Assembly (NCBI GenBank): GCA_002307375.1
Contig: NTJI01000002.1
Coordinates: 310,001 to 374,000 of the forward strand
Direction of reading: 5' to 3'
Length of the DNA stretch: 64,000 nucleotides
DNA from: Lysobacteraceae bacterium NML93-0399
GTDB taxonomy: Bacteria; Pseudomonadota; Gammaproteobacteria; Xanthomonadales; Xanthomonadaceae
Shown: positions 9,893 to 18,889 of the stretch, one piece after another
Position numbering within the stretch: position 1 is the stretch's first letter
Layout: each line of letters begins with the position of its first letter
Notes under the pieces: model-generated
The model's input: only the letters and a program-made list of their open reading frames with translations
What the model was told of the DNA's origin: nothing
Databases searched by the model: none
Made by a program: the position numbers and the translations under genes

Positions 9893-10897
9893 TCAGTTCG
9901 CCGGCCGGCCGAGTTCACGCAGCAGGGCCTCGTGGAATCGCGCCGGCGCCTCGACCTGGGGCGAGTGGCCGAGCTCGGGAAACTCGACCAGCGTGGCGTC
10001 GGGAATGGCCTCGGCCGCCTTGCGTCCGAGCACCGGATAGTCCCCCAGCCGCGCGGCCACCTCCGGCGCTGCACGGTTGGCGCCGGGCGCGGTGCGGTCC
10101 TTGCCGCCGATCATCAACAGCGTCGGCACGCGCAGTGCCGGAAACTCGTGCACCATCGGCTGGGTGAACACCATCTCCGAGGTCTGGGCTTGGTTCCAGG
10201 TCACGATCTCGCGATCGGGGCCGGCGTACATGCCGGCCAGCATCTCCACCCAGCGGTCGTAGCGCGGCGCCCACTGACCGTCGTAGTAGAACTTCAGCTG
10301 ATACGCCTTGATGCTGTCGAAGGTGGTCTTGCGCTCGCTCTCGGCCATCGTGTCGATGCTCGCGTACGGCACGCCCTCGGCCTGCCAGTCCTCCAGGCCG
10401 ATCGGATTGACCAGCACCAGCCGCTCGACCGCGTCCGGGTACTGCAGCGCATAGCGCGTGGCGAGCATGCCGCCCATCGAATGGCCGACCAGCACCGGTC
10501 GCTCGACGCCGAGCGCCTCGAGCAGGCCATGGGTGTTCGCCGCCAGCTGCGCGAACGAGAACTGGTAGCCGCGCGGCTTGCTTGAACCACAGAAGCCCAC
10601 CTGGTCGGGCGCGACCACGCGCCAGCCGGCCTCGACCAGCACCGCAATCGTCTCTTCCCAGGTCGGCCCGCAGAAGTTCTTGCCGTGCATCAGCACCGCG
10701 GTGCGCCCGTTGCCCGCGCCTTCGGGACGCACGTCCATGTACGCCATCGACAGCGACTGGCCCTGCGAGGTCAATGCATGCGCCTGGCGCGGATGCGGGT
10801 AGTCGAAACCCTGCAGTTCGCCGCCGTACGACGAGGCGAGCGAGGGGGCTGCCGACAGCGTGGCGAGCGCCAGGACGAGCGGAGCGATGCGGTGCAT
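9893..10897 (-). CDS. exported alpha/beta hydrolase
   Basis: A 334-residue alpha/beta hydrolase with a signal peptide (1-22). HGKNFCGPTWEE supplies the oxyanion region, GHSMGG (Ser140) is the nucleophile elbow, the acid probably lies in MIGGKDRTAP, and the histidine is in FPELGHSPQVEAP near the C terminus. All triad elements are therefore present. The start at 10897 has AAGGT a few bases upstream. Relatives are annotated loosely as esterases or haloalkane-dehalogenase-like enzymes; the substrate is unknown. It is monocistronic, in line with the flanking minus-strand genes. Confidence 0.85.
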   Translation of the reverse strand: MHRIAPLVLALATLSAAPSLASSYGGELQGFDYPHPRQAHALTSQGQSLSMAYMDVRPEGAGNGRTAVLMHGKNFCGPTWEETIAVLVEAGWRVVAPDQVGFCGSSKPRGYQFSFAQLAANTHGLLEALGVERPVLVGHSMGGMLATRYALQYPDAVERLVLVNPIGLEDWQAEGVPYASIDTMAESERKTTFDSIKAYQLKFYYDGQWAPRYDRWVEMLAGMYAGPDREIVTWNQAQTSEMVFTQPMVHEFPALRVPTLLMIGGKDRTAPGANRAAPEVAARLGDYPVLGRKAAEAIPDATLVEFPELGHSPQVEAPARFHEALLRELGRPAN

Positions 10898-11016
10898 GAG
10901 GGGACCTTCTTCTCGCGGGAACTGCATGATGCCAGCGCGCCGCCGGTGGCCGACCGGCGGCGCATCGCATCGCCTGCGCGACGGCCGCCAGCGCGACCGC
11001 CGCGTCGATACGCGCC

Positions 11017-11688
11017 TCAGCGCTCGGGCACGGTCCACAGATAGATGCGGGTGCCATCGACCTCGCGGGTCTGTTCGGGCTCCCACTGATCGGCCATGTC
11101 GAAGGCGTGGCTGACGATGCGCGTACCGGGCGCGAGCTCGGCCAGCAGCTTGGGCCGCAGCTTCACGTTGAGGCTCTGCAGCAGGTACAGCGTGACGACG
11201 GTGGCCTCGCTGATGTCTTCCTGGAACAGATCGGCCTCCTTGAACGTCACCAGGTCGGTGACGCCGGCGGTTTCCGCATTCGCGTTCGCCTCGCGCACGC
11301 GCACCGGATTGATATCGATGCCGACACCGCGTACGCCGAAGCGTTGCGCGGCGGCGATCGGGATGCGGCCGTCGCCCGAGCCCAGGTCGTACAGCACATC
11401 GCCCTCCTTGACGCCGGCGAGGTTGAGCATGGCGTCGACGACCGGCTCGGGCGTCGGCACGTAGATCACGTCGGGCTCGCGCGACGGCCTGCGTGCGTCG
11501 TCTGCATGCGGCGAATCGGGTTCGACGGCGGCCGTCACCGTATGCGTGGTCTCCATCGGCGTGGCGGACGGATCGGTGGACGCGGCGGCGTCGGCCGGTT
11601 CGTAGGCGTTGACCGCCTGGTCGGCGCAGGCGAGCAGGATCGGCGCGCAGATCGCCAATGCGATCAGGGTCTTCTTCGATGGCCTCAT
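11017..11688 (-). CDS. FAM173-like SAM-dependent methyltransferase with an export-like leader
   Basis: A 223-residue class I methyltransferase. Motif I is LYDLGSGDGRIPI (about 99-111), motif II VGIDINP, and the preceding VPTPEPVVDAMLNLAG is typical of the FAM173/ATPSCKMT-like lysine methyltransferase group. Oddly, the N terminus (LIALAICAPILLACADQ) looks like a lipoprotein signal or membrane anchor followed by 45 low-complexity residues. The start overlaps the permease stop by 4 bp (ATGA), so the two are translationally coupled. The methylated target is unknown. Confidence 0.8.
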   Translation of the reverse strand: MRPSKKTLIALAICAPILLACADQAVNAYEPADAAASTDPSATPMETTHTVTAAVEPDSPHADDARRPSREPDVIYVPTPEPVVDAMLNLAGVKEGDVLYDLGSGDGRIPIAAAQRFGVRGVGIDINPVRVREANANAETAGVTDLVTFKEADLFQEDISEATVVTLYLLQSLNVKLRPKLLAELAPGTRIVSHAFDMADQWEPEQTREVDGTRIYLWTVPER

Positions 11689-13043
11689 GGCAGGGTCTCC
11701 TCGTGGCGTGGGATCGGTTTGAACAGCAGGAGCAGCAGGCCGCCGGCGGCAAGCACCGCCACCCCGACCAGGGCGCCACGGCCGGTGTAGGCCAGGCTGG
11801 AATACAGCAGGTAAGCACTGGTGGCGCAGAACAGCAGCGGCAGCGCCGGATACAGCGGCACGCGGAACGGCCGCGGCAGGTCGGGGTCGCGGTGACGCAG
11901 CACGAACAGCGCGATGCCGACCAGCAGGAAGAACAGCCAGAACACCGGTGCGGTGTACTCGACAGCAACCTCGAAGCCGTCGCGGGCGAACGCGCCCAGC
12001 GCCACCAGGCCCAGCGCCAGCACGCCCTGCGTCACGATCGCCGCGCGTGGCGTGCCGGTGCGCGCGTCCCAGCGCCCGATGAAGCCCAGCATCGGGAAAT
12101 CACGACCCACCGCATAGACGCTGCGCGCGCCGGTGATCAGCGTGGCGTTCGCCGAAGTCAACGCCGCGGCGACGACGATCGCGCTCATCAACGTCGCCCC
12201 GACCGGCCCGAACACGCGCCCCATGACCTCGGCTGCGACCGCACTGTGTTCGGCCATCCCGCCAAGGCCCAGCACACGCAGGTAGGCCAGATTGACCAGA
12301 ACGTACAGTGCGGCAACCGCGACCAGACTCAGCACCAGCACGCGCGGCATCCACTTGCGCGCATCGCGCACCTCGGAGCTGATGTAGACCGCCTCGTTCC
12401 AGCCGCCGTAGGTCAGCAGCACGAACACCAGGATCAGGCCGATCTCGCTGCCCGCGCCGCTGCCGGGCACCGGCGCGATGTCGCCCGGCGCGAACGCCAG
12501 GCCGGCGACCACGATCACCAGCACGCCGATGATCTCGGCGATCGTCAGCCAGGTCTGCACGGCTGCGCCCTGACGCGTGCCGACCCAGTTGATGCCGGTC
12601 AGCAGAATCACGGCAGCGGCGGCGTACAGCGCAGAGGACCACGGTCCCAGATCGAACAGCTGACCCATGTAGTCGCCGACGATGAAGCACAGCAGCGCGA
12701 TCGAGCCGGTCTGGATCACCGACACGCGCGCCCAGGCGAACAGGAAGGCCGGGCGCGGCCCGTAGGCACGCCGCAGATAGTTGTAATCACCGCCGGCCTG
12801 CGGATAGGTCGTGGCCAGTTCCGCGTAGCAGAGCGCGCCGACGATCGACAGCAGCCCGCCCACCCCCCACGCCGCCAGCATCACCCACTCGCTGCCTGAC
12901 ACGCCCGCGATCAACGACGGCGTGCGGAAGATGCCGGCGCCGACGACGACACCGATGGTGATCGCGAACGCATCGCGGGCGCGCAGCGTGGCGCGCGTGG
13001 GCGCATGGTCGGCCGTCGATGGCCGGCGTTCGCGTGTGTCCAT
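11685..13043 (-). CDS. APC-family amino acid permease
   Basis: A 452-residue integral membrane protein of the amino acid-polyamine-organocation superfamily with about 12 helices. The first helix carries VVVGAGIFRTPSLIAG, the conserved unwound Gly-rich substrate site, followed by AELATTYPQAGGDYNYLRRAYG, as in cationic and neutral amino-acid exchangers. Length is normal. It is the first gene of a two-gene unit with the methyltransferase downstream. The transported amino acid cannot be assigned from sequence. Confidence 0.88.
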   Translation of the reverse strand: MDTRERRPSTADHAPTRATLRARDAFAITIGVVVGAGIFRTPSLIAGVSGSEWVMLAAWGVGGLLSIVGALCYAELATTYPQAGGDYNYLRRAYGPRPAFLFAWARVSVIQTGSIALLCFIVGDYMGQLFDLGPWSSALYAAAAVILLTGINWVGTRQGAAVQTWLTIAEIIGVLVIVVAGLAFAPGDIAPVPGSGAGSEIGLILVFVLLTYGGWNEAVYISSEVRDARKWMPRVLVLSLVAVAALYVLVNLAYLRVLGLGGMAEHSAVAAEVMGRVFGPVGATLMSAIVVAAALTSANATLITGARSVYAVGRDFPMLGFIGRWDARTGTPRAAIVTQGVLALGLVALGAFARDGFEVAVEYTAPVFWLFFLLVGIALFVLRHRDPDLPRPFRVPLYPALPLLFCATSAYLLYSSLAYTGRGALVGVAVLAAGGLLLLLFKPIPRHEETLP

Positions 13044-13181
13044 GAAGCTCCAGAGTGACGCGGATCATCGCCGCCGGACGGCGAGCGAATCGGGACTGCT
13101 GGGCCGACCGATTCAAGCACCGGGATGATGCGGAGCGCGTGAACACCATGCGACGCGGCGCACCGGCAATGCGGGCCCCGT

Positions 13182-13356
13182 CCTGTAGGAGCGACCTTGG
13201 TCGCGAGAGGCTCTATCGCGAGTGCCCCATCGCGCGCAAGCGCGCTCCTACAGGACACGTGTTCCTGTTCCGAGACACACGCTTTTGTAGGAGCGACCTT
13301 GGTCGCGAGAGGCTCTATCGCGAGTGCCCCATCGCGCGCAAGCGCGCTCCTACAGG
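13182..13356. repeat. two direct copies of a REP-like doublet
   Basis: The 71-bp block at 13184-13254 is repeated at 13286-13356, apparently identical, 102 bp apart. Each block starts TGTAGGAGCGACCTTGGTCG and ends CGCAAGCGCGCTCCTACAGG, so it contains two hairpins (GCGACC/GGTCGC and GCGCGC/GCGCGC) pointing toward each other. The rest of this 392-bp gene-free stretch (13044-13435) shows nothing else recognisable apart from the presumed permease promoter. Confidence 0.88.
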
Positions 13357-13435
13357 CGTCGGCCGATCGATTGTTCCCGTCAGCCGCGCCCCAGCCCAGC
13401 GTTCTCAAGGCGCATCCAGGCCTCGCAAAGACGGC

Positions 13436-14371
13436 TCAGTCGAATCCGCAATCGCCGCGCGTCCCAGCGTCGGCCTCCGGCACGACGACCGTATCGACAA
13501 CCGCCTCGTCGCGCATCGCCTCGAGCACGCCGAACAGGCTGCGCAGGTCCTGGGCGTTGTGCAGCCCGACGCGGCGCAACTTGTCGGCACTGCCGCCGCG
13601 CAGATAGGCCAGCCAGGCCGCGGGCGCTTCGCTGCCCGGCAGATCGTCTTCGCGCAGCACGCCGAGCAGTTCGCGCTCGACAGTCGCCAGCTTGCAGTTC
13701 GCCCACACCCCGCGATAGCGGCGTCGCACCGGATGGAGCAGGTCGACATGGCGCAACTCGATCAGGGGGTCACGCAGGCGTGCGAGCCGGTAGCGCGTCG
13801 TCAGCAGCGGGCGGTCGTAGCTGCGGCCGTTGTAGCTGACCAGCACGGTGCTCGGCTTGAGCCACTTCGCGAACGTCTTGAGCATCTCGCGCTCGGCGCC
13901 CAGCGTGGTGATGCACAGCTGGCGGATGCGCAGGCGGCCATCGAAGAAATCCGCCGCGCCGATCATGAAGGCGCGCGTGCCGGTGCCGCCGGCCAGTCCC
14001 GTGGTCTCGGTGTCGAAGGCCAGCAGATCGGCGCGCCGTGCGGTGTCATGCCGGATGTCGACCAGCGACAGCTCGGCATCGTCGTGCGGCCACGGCGCCG
14101 ATTGTTCGAGATAGCGCAGGCCCGGCGCGATTTCCTCGCCGGGCAGTGTGCGGTCGATCGGCCCGGTGGCACGCGCAGCGGGCGTCGGCACGCGCAGCCT
14201 TATCAGCTTGCGCAGCTGGGCGACGACTTCTTCCGGCGAACGGTCGCTGTCGACGCGCGGCCACTGCGCGCGCGGCGCAGTGTCCGGCATCGGCGGCGTC
14301 GGCGTCACCGATGGCAGGGCGGTGCCGGCCTGGCTGCGCAGCAGGCCGAGGCGCTTGGCCAATGCGCTCAT
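13436..14371 (-). CDS. mrfB: RNase H-like 3'-5' exonuclease, MrfB/YprB type
   Basis: A 311-residue protein with a DnaQ-like RNase H-fold domain (about 112-280). The first acidic motif is AFDTETTG (Asp120, Glu122), the second lies in LVSYNGRSYDRPLL, and HNAQDLRSL near the end supplies the third. This matches Bacillus subtilis YprB/MrfB, the exonuclease partner of helicase MrfA in mitomycin-C damage repair, though it lacks the C-terminal TPR extension of some relatives. Its ATG overlaps the helicase stop by 4 bp. The name rests on this paired arrangement and the motifs. Confidence 0.82.
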   Translation of the reverse strand: MSALAKRLGLLRSQAGTALPSVTPTPPMPDTAPRAQWPRVDSDRSPEEVVAQLRKLIRLRVPTPAARATGPIDRTLPGEEIAPGLRYLEQSAPWPHDDAELSLVDIRHDTARRADLLAFDTETTGLAGGTGTRAFMIGAADFFDGRLRIRQLCITTLGAEREMLKTFAKWLKPSTVLVSYNGRSYDRPLLTTRYRLARLRDPLIELRHVDLLHPVRRRYRGVWANCKLATVERELLGVLREDDLPGSEAPAAWLAYLRGGSADKLRRVGLHNAQDLRSLFGVLEAMRDEAVVDTVVVPEADAGTRGDCGFD

Positions 14372-16797
14372 GCGGCCAGCTGCGGCGTGCGCGCCAGCAG
14401 CTCGATCACGCGTGCGGCGAGCTGGCGCGGCGTGCGCTCGGCATCTTCCTCTGACGCGAGGATCGGGCCCACACAGGCGGGACAGCCGGCGCGGCAACTG
14501 CAGCGTTCGACCAGGGCGGCCGCTTGCGCAAGCAGTTCGTCGCGCCGTTCGAACAGCGGCGACGACAGGCCCACGCCGCCGGGGTAGTTGTCGTAGAGAT
14601 ACAGCGTCGGTGTGAAGCGGCCGATGCCTTCGAAGGTGAGCGCCGCGCCATCGCCGTCGCGCAGTTGCCCGCGGCCGCGCTGGTCGGCGGTCGCAAACCA
14701 GGTGCCGTCGCCACTGCCGACCGCCTTCTGCAGGTCGCGGCTTTCGGCCATGACCGCGACCTGCGCGACCAGATGCAGCGCATACGACGCGCCAAGAAAA
14801 CCGTCCAGCGCCTCGTGCCGCGCATCGAAGGCGCGGTCCAGCGCGGCTTGCGGCAATTGCCACCACACCGAACTCGTGTGCAGTTCCTGGTCTGGCAGGT
14901 TCACCGGGCCGTAGCCGATGTTTTCGTGGGTGTGGAAGCGGATCTTCTTGTAGCCCGACACGCGCCGCACGACGTGCACCTCGCCGATGTGCGCACTGCC
15001 CTGCCCCGCATCGGCCTGCTCCTCGTCGTCGAGGACTTTGAGCTTGGTGTAATCGATGGCGTCGGTGTAGTAGTCGACGGTCGTGCGCGTGACATAGGCC
15101 TTGCGGCCTTCCCAGTCCAGACGCTCGATCTGGAACGGCTCGGACTGGACCATGTGGATCGCGCCTTCGTACAGCGTGAGCGCGGCGGCCGAGTAGTCGA
15201 CCTCGGCGATGATCGTCTGTCGCCCGTCGGTGCGGTCGACGACGACGAAATTGCCGTCGGCGACCGAACGCAGATTCACCGCCTGCGCCGGATAGCTGTC
15301 GGCGATCCACTCCCAGCGATCGCCCTCGTGGTGCAGCACGCCCGATTCGGCCAGCACTTCGAGCCACGGCAGTGGCGCTACGGGTCCGAACATGTCGCCG
15401 TCGACGAAGGGCAGCTCGAACGCGGCGCAGCGGATGTGGTCGAGCAGGATCAGCGGCTGGTCGGGCTCGATGCGCGCATGCTCGGGATTGGCCTCGGCGA
15501 AGAACTCCGGATGCCGCACCACGTACTGGTCCATCGGCTCTGAACTCGCGACCAGCACACCCACCGACGGCTGCTGCCGGCGACCGGCGCGGCCGAAGCG
15601 CTGCCAGGTCGCCGAGATGCTGCCCGGATACCCGTTGAGCACCACGACATCGAGACTGCCGATGTCGACGCCCAGTTCCAGCGCCGAGGTGCTGACGATG
15701 CCGTCGATGCTGCCGGCGCGCATCTCGCGCTCGGCGGCGCGGCGCTCGGTCGGCAGATAGCCACCGCGGTAGGCGCGGATGCGTTTGGGCTTGCGTGGAT
15801 CGTGGTCGAAGACCTCCTTCAGGTACTTGGTCAGCACCTCGACCATCAGCCGCGTCTGGCAGAACACCAGCGTCTTGAGCCCGGCGCGGATCGCCATGCG
15901 CGCGATGCGGTTGGACTGCGAGCGCGCCGACGCGCGCAGGCCGAGATCCGGATTGATCACCGGCGGGTTCCACAGCAGCACGTGCTTGTCGCCGCGCGGC
16001 GCGCCGGATTCGAGGATCGCTTCGAGCGCGGTGTCGTCCACTTCCACCAGCGCGCGGCCGTGTTCGCGCGCATTGCCGATCGTCGCCGAGCAGAGGATGA
16101 ACTGCGGGGTCACGCCGTAGAACGCGCAGACACGCTTGAGCCGGCGGATCACATTGGCCACGTGCGAGCCGAACACCCCGCGGTAGGTGTGGATCTCGTC
16201 GATCACCACGTAGCGCAGGTTCTCGAAGAACTGCGCCCACTTGGTGTGATGCGGCAGGATCGCCTGGTGCAGCATGTCGGGGTTGCTGACCACGATGTCG
16301 CCGTTGATGCGGATCGCCTGGCGCGCATCGCCGGGCGTATCGCCGTCGAAGGTCGCCGCGCGCAGGCCCAGTTCGCCGGCCGCGTTGAGTTCCAACAACT
16401 CCGCCACCTGGTCCTGCGCCAGCGCCTTGGTCGGGAACAGGTACAGCGCCTTGCTGCGCGCGGTAATCGCCGCCGACAGCACCGGCAGCGTGTAGCACAG
16501 CGACTTCCCCGACGCGGTCGGCGTCGCCACGACGAGATGGCGGCCGGCCTGCGTCGCCCTCCACGCCTGCGCCTGGTGGCGATACAGCCGGTCGATGCCG
16601 CGGCTGCGCAGCGCGCGCGCCAGTGCTTCGGGCACGTCGTCTGGCATCGGTGCGTAGTCGCCGGCCTGCCCCGGCAGCAGCAGGGTGCCGGTCACGCGGC
16701 CCGGGTACTTCGCCGAGAGCTTCGTTGCCAGTGCGCTGCCGGGGGCGGCATCGCCGGTGGTCGTCAGGGCCTGGTCGGGCTTGAGGATCGCGTTCAA
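14368..16797 (-). CDS. mrfA: DEXH helicase with DUF1998 cysteine cluster, MrfA/YprA type
   Basis: An 809-residue superfamily 2 helicase. Walker A is TPTASGKS (92-99), the DEXH box is VIDEIHTYRG (DEIH at 200-203), and motif VI is QRFGRAGR. The C-terminal region ends with the cysteine cluster CSCRAGCPACVG (766, 768, 772, 775) of the DUF1998/MZB metal-binding domain. B. subtilis MrfA has this architecture and acts with MrfB to repair mitomycin-C adducts independently of UvrABC. The gene overlaps mrfB by 4 bp. The next upstream gene is divergent, so this is a self-contained two-gene unit. Confidence 0.88.
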   Translation of the reverse strand: MNAILKPDQALTTTGDAAPGSALATKLSAKYPGRVTGTLLLPGQAGDYAPMPDDVPEALARALRSRGIDRLYRHQAQAWRATQAGRHLVVATPTASGKSLCYTLPVLSAAITARSKALYLFPTKALAQDQVAELLELNAAGELGLRAATFDGDTPGDARQAIRINGDIVVSNPDMLHQAILPHHTKWAQFFENLRYVVIDEIHTYRGVFGSHVANVIRRLKRVCAFYGVTPQFILCSATIGNAREHGRALVEVDDTALEAILESGAPRGDKHVLLWNPPVINPDLGLRASARSQSNRIARMAIRAGLKTLVFCQTRLMVEVLTKYLKEVFDHDPRKPKRIRAYRGGYLPTERRAAEREMRAGSIDGIVSTSALELGVDIGSLDVVVLNGYPGSISATWQRFGRAGRRQQPSVGVLVASSEPMDQYVVRHPEFFAEANPEHARIEPDQPLILLDHIRCAAFELPFVDGDMFGPVAPLPWLEVLAESGVLHHEGDRWEWIADSYPAQAVNLRSVADGNFVVVDRTDGRQTIIAEVDYSAAALTLYEGAIHMVQSEPFQIERLDWEGRKAYVTRTTVDYYTDAIDYTKLKVLDDEEQADAGQGSAHIGEVHVVRRVSGYKKIRFHTHENIGYGPVNLPDQELHTSSVWWQLPQAALDRAFDARHEALDGFLGASYALHLVAQVAVMAESRDLQKAVGSGDGTWFATADQRGRGQLRDGDGAALTFEGIGRFTPTLYLYDNYPGGVGLSSPLFERRDELLAQAAALVERCSCRAGCPACVGPILASEEDAERTPRQLAARVIELLARTPQLAA

Positions 16798-16949
16798 GGC
16801 AGCGCGGATCTCGCAGGAAACGGGGCGCGAGCGTGCCCGTTGGGCGTCTCACCGCGCGAGACTGGCCGCTGCCGTGCCGCAGCCGCGCTTCACGGCCGGG
16901 GCATCGCACAGGCGCCAGCATCACCGCTCCCCCTCCATGGAGATCCACG

Positions 16950-17489
16950 ATGCAGAATCTCGACGGCAAGAAGATCGCCATCCTCGCCACCGACGGCTTC
17001 GAGCAGTCCGAACTCGAGAAGCCGCAGGCCGAACTCAAGGCCGCCGGCGCCCACGTCGACGTGATCGCCCCGGGCGACGTCTCCGCGATCAAGGGCTGGG
17101 ACCAGACGGACTGGGGTCGCGAGGTCAAGGTCGACGTTGCCCTGTCAAAGGCCGATGCCGGCAGCTACGACGCGCTGGTGCTTCCCGGCGGCCAGATCAA
17201 CCCCGACAAGCTGCGTATCGAACAGGACGCGGTCTCGTTCGTGCGCACGTTCGGAGAGTCGGGCAAGCCCGTCGCGGCGATCTGCCACGGCCCGTGGCTG
17301 CTGGTTGAAACCGGGCTCGCCAAGGGCCGGAAAGTGACGTCGTGGCCGTCGGTCAAGACCGACCTCGTCAACGCCGGCGCGCATTGGGAGGATTCGGAAG
17401 TCGTCGTCGACGGCAACCTGATCACCAGCCGTAATCCGGACGACATTCCGGCCTTCAATCGCGCCATCGCCAGCGCGCTGGCCGGCTGA
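16950..17489 (+). CDS. DJ-1/PfpI family protein, YhbO type
   Basis: A 179-residue class I glutamine-amidotransferase-like protein. AAICHGPWLL carries the reactive cysteine (Cys112) in its nucleophile elbow, with the conserved acidic residue in TDGFEQSEL (Glu18). This group includes E. coli YhbO/YajL-like stress proteins, variously described as peptidase, glyoxalase or deglycase. GGAG 7 bases before ATG 16950 sets the start. The MAPEG-like gene follows 17 bp downstream and may be co-transcribed. Confidence 0.88.
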   Translation: MQNLDGKKIAILATDGFEQSELEKPQAELKAAGAHVDVIAPGDVSAIKGWDQTDWGREVKVDVALSKADAGSYDALVLPGGQINPDKLRIEQDAVSFVRTFGESGKPVAAICHGPWLLVETGLAKGRKVTSWPSVKTDLVNAGAHWEDSEVVVDGNLITSRNPDDIPAFNRAIASALAG

Positions 17490-17506
17490 TCACGGGGGCC
17501 ACGCCG

Positions 17507-17896
17507 ATGACGACCGCACTGCAGTGTCTGGCCTGGGCGATCGTCCTCGGCCTGGTCCACATTTTCGTTGCGGCCGCGTTTGCCACACGGCAGCGCGGCC
17601 TGTCCTGGAACGCCGGCAACCGCGATGGCGATGCGCCCCCGCTCACCGGCGCTGCGGTCCGCACCGCGGCCGCCAATCGCAACTTCCTGGAGACGTTCCC
17701 GTTCTTCGCCGCGGCGGTGCTCGCGGTCGAACTGGCGGGCGTGGGCGACGCGCGTACCGCGCTCGGCGCGCAGATCTATCTGTGGGCGCGCGTGGCCTAT
17801 CTGCCGGTCTATGCAGTCGGCATTCCCTACCTGCGCAGCGCCATCTGGGTGGTGTCGTTGTGGGGCATCGTGCAGGTGCTGTCGGCGCTTTTCTGA
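17507..17896 (+). CDS. MAPEG family membrane protein
   Basis: A 129-residue protein with four hydrophobic helices. The second loop contains RTAAANRNFLETFPFFAAAV, the MAPEG motif in which an Arg/Asn-Glu pair precedes the second helix. Eukaryotic members are glutathione-dependent membrane enzymes; bacterial ones are mostly uncharacterised. It lies 17 bp after the DJ-1/PfpI gene, both being plausible detoxification functions. Confidence 0.82.
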   Translation: MTTALQCLAWAIVLGLVHIFVAAAFATRQRGLSWNAGNRDGDAPPLTGAAVRTAAANRNFLETFPFFAAAVLAVELAGVGDARTALGAQIYLWARVAYLPVYAVGIPYLRSAIWVVSLWGIVQVLSALF

Positions 17897-18038
17897 GGCA
17901 GCACCCGCGCTGCTTTGCGGACGTCGCTGAACCGTTCGCACAGTCGCGTTCCGTGTCATCCAAATCCACCCTGCGATTCACGAGAACGAGACGAAACCGC
18001 CCGTAGCCTGCGCGCTCCCAACCAGCAGTACCCGTCCC

Positions 18039-18275
18039 ATGAAGCGCGACACGGACCCCACTCTCGTGATCTCCCTCGGCCGCAATGGCCGCGTGTCCTA
18101 CCCGGATCGCTGCTGGGAAGAGATCGAACCCGTGCTGCGGCGCATGTGGGAATTCGACGGCCGCATGTGTGCCTGGCACGATGTGCGCGCCGCGGTACAG
18201 GCTGCCTGGCGCGCCGGCGACGGCGTCGATGCCCAGCGCGGTCGGCGGCGCATGCTGGAGAACCGCGCGGCCTGA
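18039..18275 (+). CDS. hypothetical protein, 78 residues
   Basis: A small basic protein that I do not recognise. It opens MKRDTDPTLVISLGRNGRVS, continues with a predicted helical Glu/Arg/Trp-rich centre (CWEEIEPVLRRMWEFDGR) and has no signal peptide or membrane segment. Codon use is normal for the region and the frame is free of stops, but no clear Shine-Dalgarno site precedes it. It could be a real small cytoplasmic protein or a chance frame. Confidence 0.45.
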   Translation: MKRDTDPTLVISLGRNGRVSYPDRCWEEIEPVLRRMWEFDGRMCAWHDVRAAVQAAWRAGDGVDAQRGRRRMLENRAA

Positions 18276-18474
18276 TCCCCTCGGCACGCGGCACGCGCCA
18301 CCGGCGCTTTTCGGCGGCTCGGTGACGGCTCGCTCCGTGAACTGCATCGTGAATTTCGGACGGCGGACGCCTCTGCGGGCTCGCAGGCTGGAGCTATCGC
18401 AACTGCATCTGCGTATTCCGACGTCCCCTCGACATAGCCGGTCAAATCCGTGGGCCTCATGCAGAGGCCCGACG

Positions 18475-18711
18475 ATGGCCGATTCCCCCCAGCGCCGTTG
18501 CGCGATGCTTGCCATGCAACTGTGCGACCGGGGCAGCCGCGACGCGCGCGTACTCGACACTACGGCACACGTGCCGCGCAAGGTCTTCATGCACGAAGAC
18601 GCCGCTGCGCATGCTTAGGCCGACACGCCCCTGCCGATCGAAGCCGGCCACACGATCTCCCGGCGTTTCTTCACCGCGTTGATGGCCGAAGCAGCGGCTC
18701 GGCCGCAATGA
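18475..18711 (+). pseudogene. decayed protein-L-isoaspartate O-methyltransferase (pcm) remnant
   Basis: Reading from ATG 18475, the frame gives RDARVLDTTAHVPRKVFMHE, then a TAG stop at 18616-18618, then in the same frame ADTPLPIEAGHTISRRFFTA and LMAEA until TGA at 18709-18711. This is the N-terminal third of the Pcm repair enzyme (compare RVL...VPR..FV and the DTPLPI.HGQTIS motif). In the next frame, about 18720-18760, GRRLSVRGSGALRVV resembles the following SAM-binding motif. The remainder is missing. It is a stop- and frameshift-containing remnant, not a working gene. Confidence 0.7.
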
Positions 18712-18889
18712 TGACCAGCCGAGGACGTCGACTTTCCGTAAGAGGATCCGGCGCACTGCGCGTCGTGCCACACATCCCCAACGTGGACCTCGACGATGGC
18801 ACCCGCGCGACGCGGTAGTTGCGCCACGTTGCCGGCAACATGACGCGGACAGGCGCAGGGTGGACGCTTCACGACCACGGAGCATGCCC

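Noticed and set aside
14372-17128. Upstream extension of the mrfB frame to a 1,230-codon reading frame
   Set aside because: The extension overlaps mrfA in another frame and contains no MrfB features; the ATG at 14371 overlaps the mrfA stop as expected.
17915-18325. A 136-codon open frame overlapping the 78-residue gene
   Set aside because: Different frame of the same interval, Arg-rich, without recognisable features.
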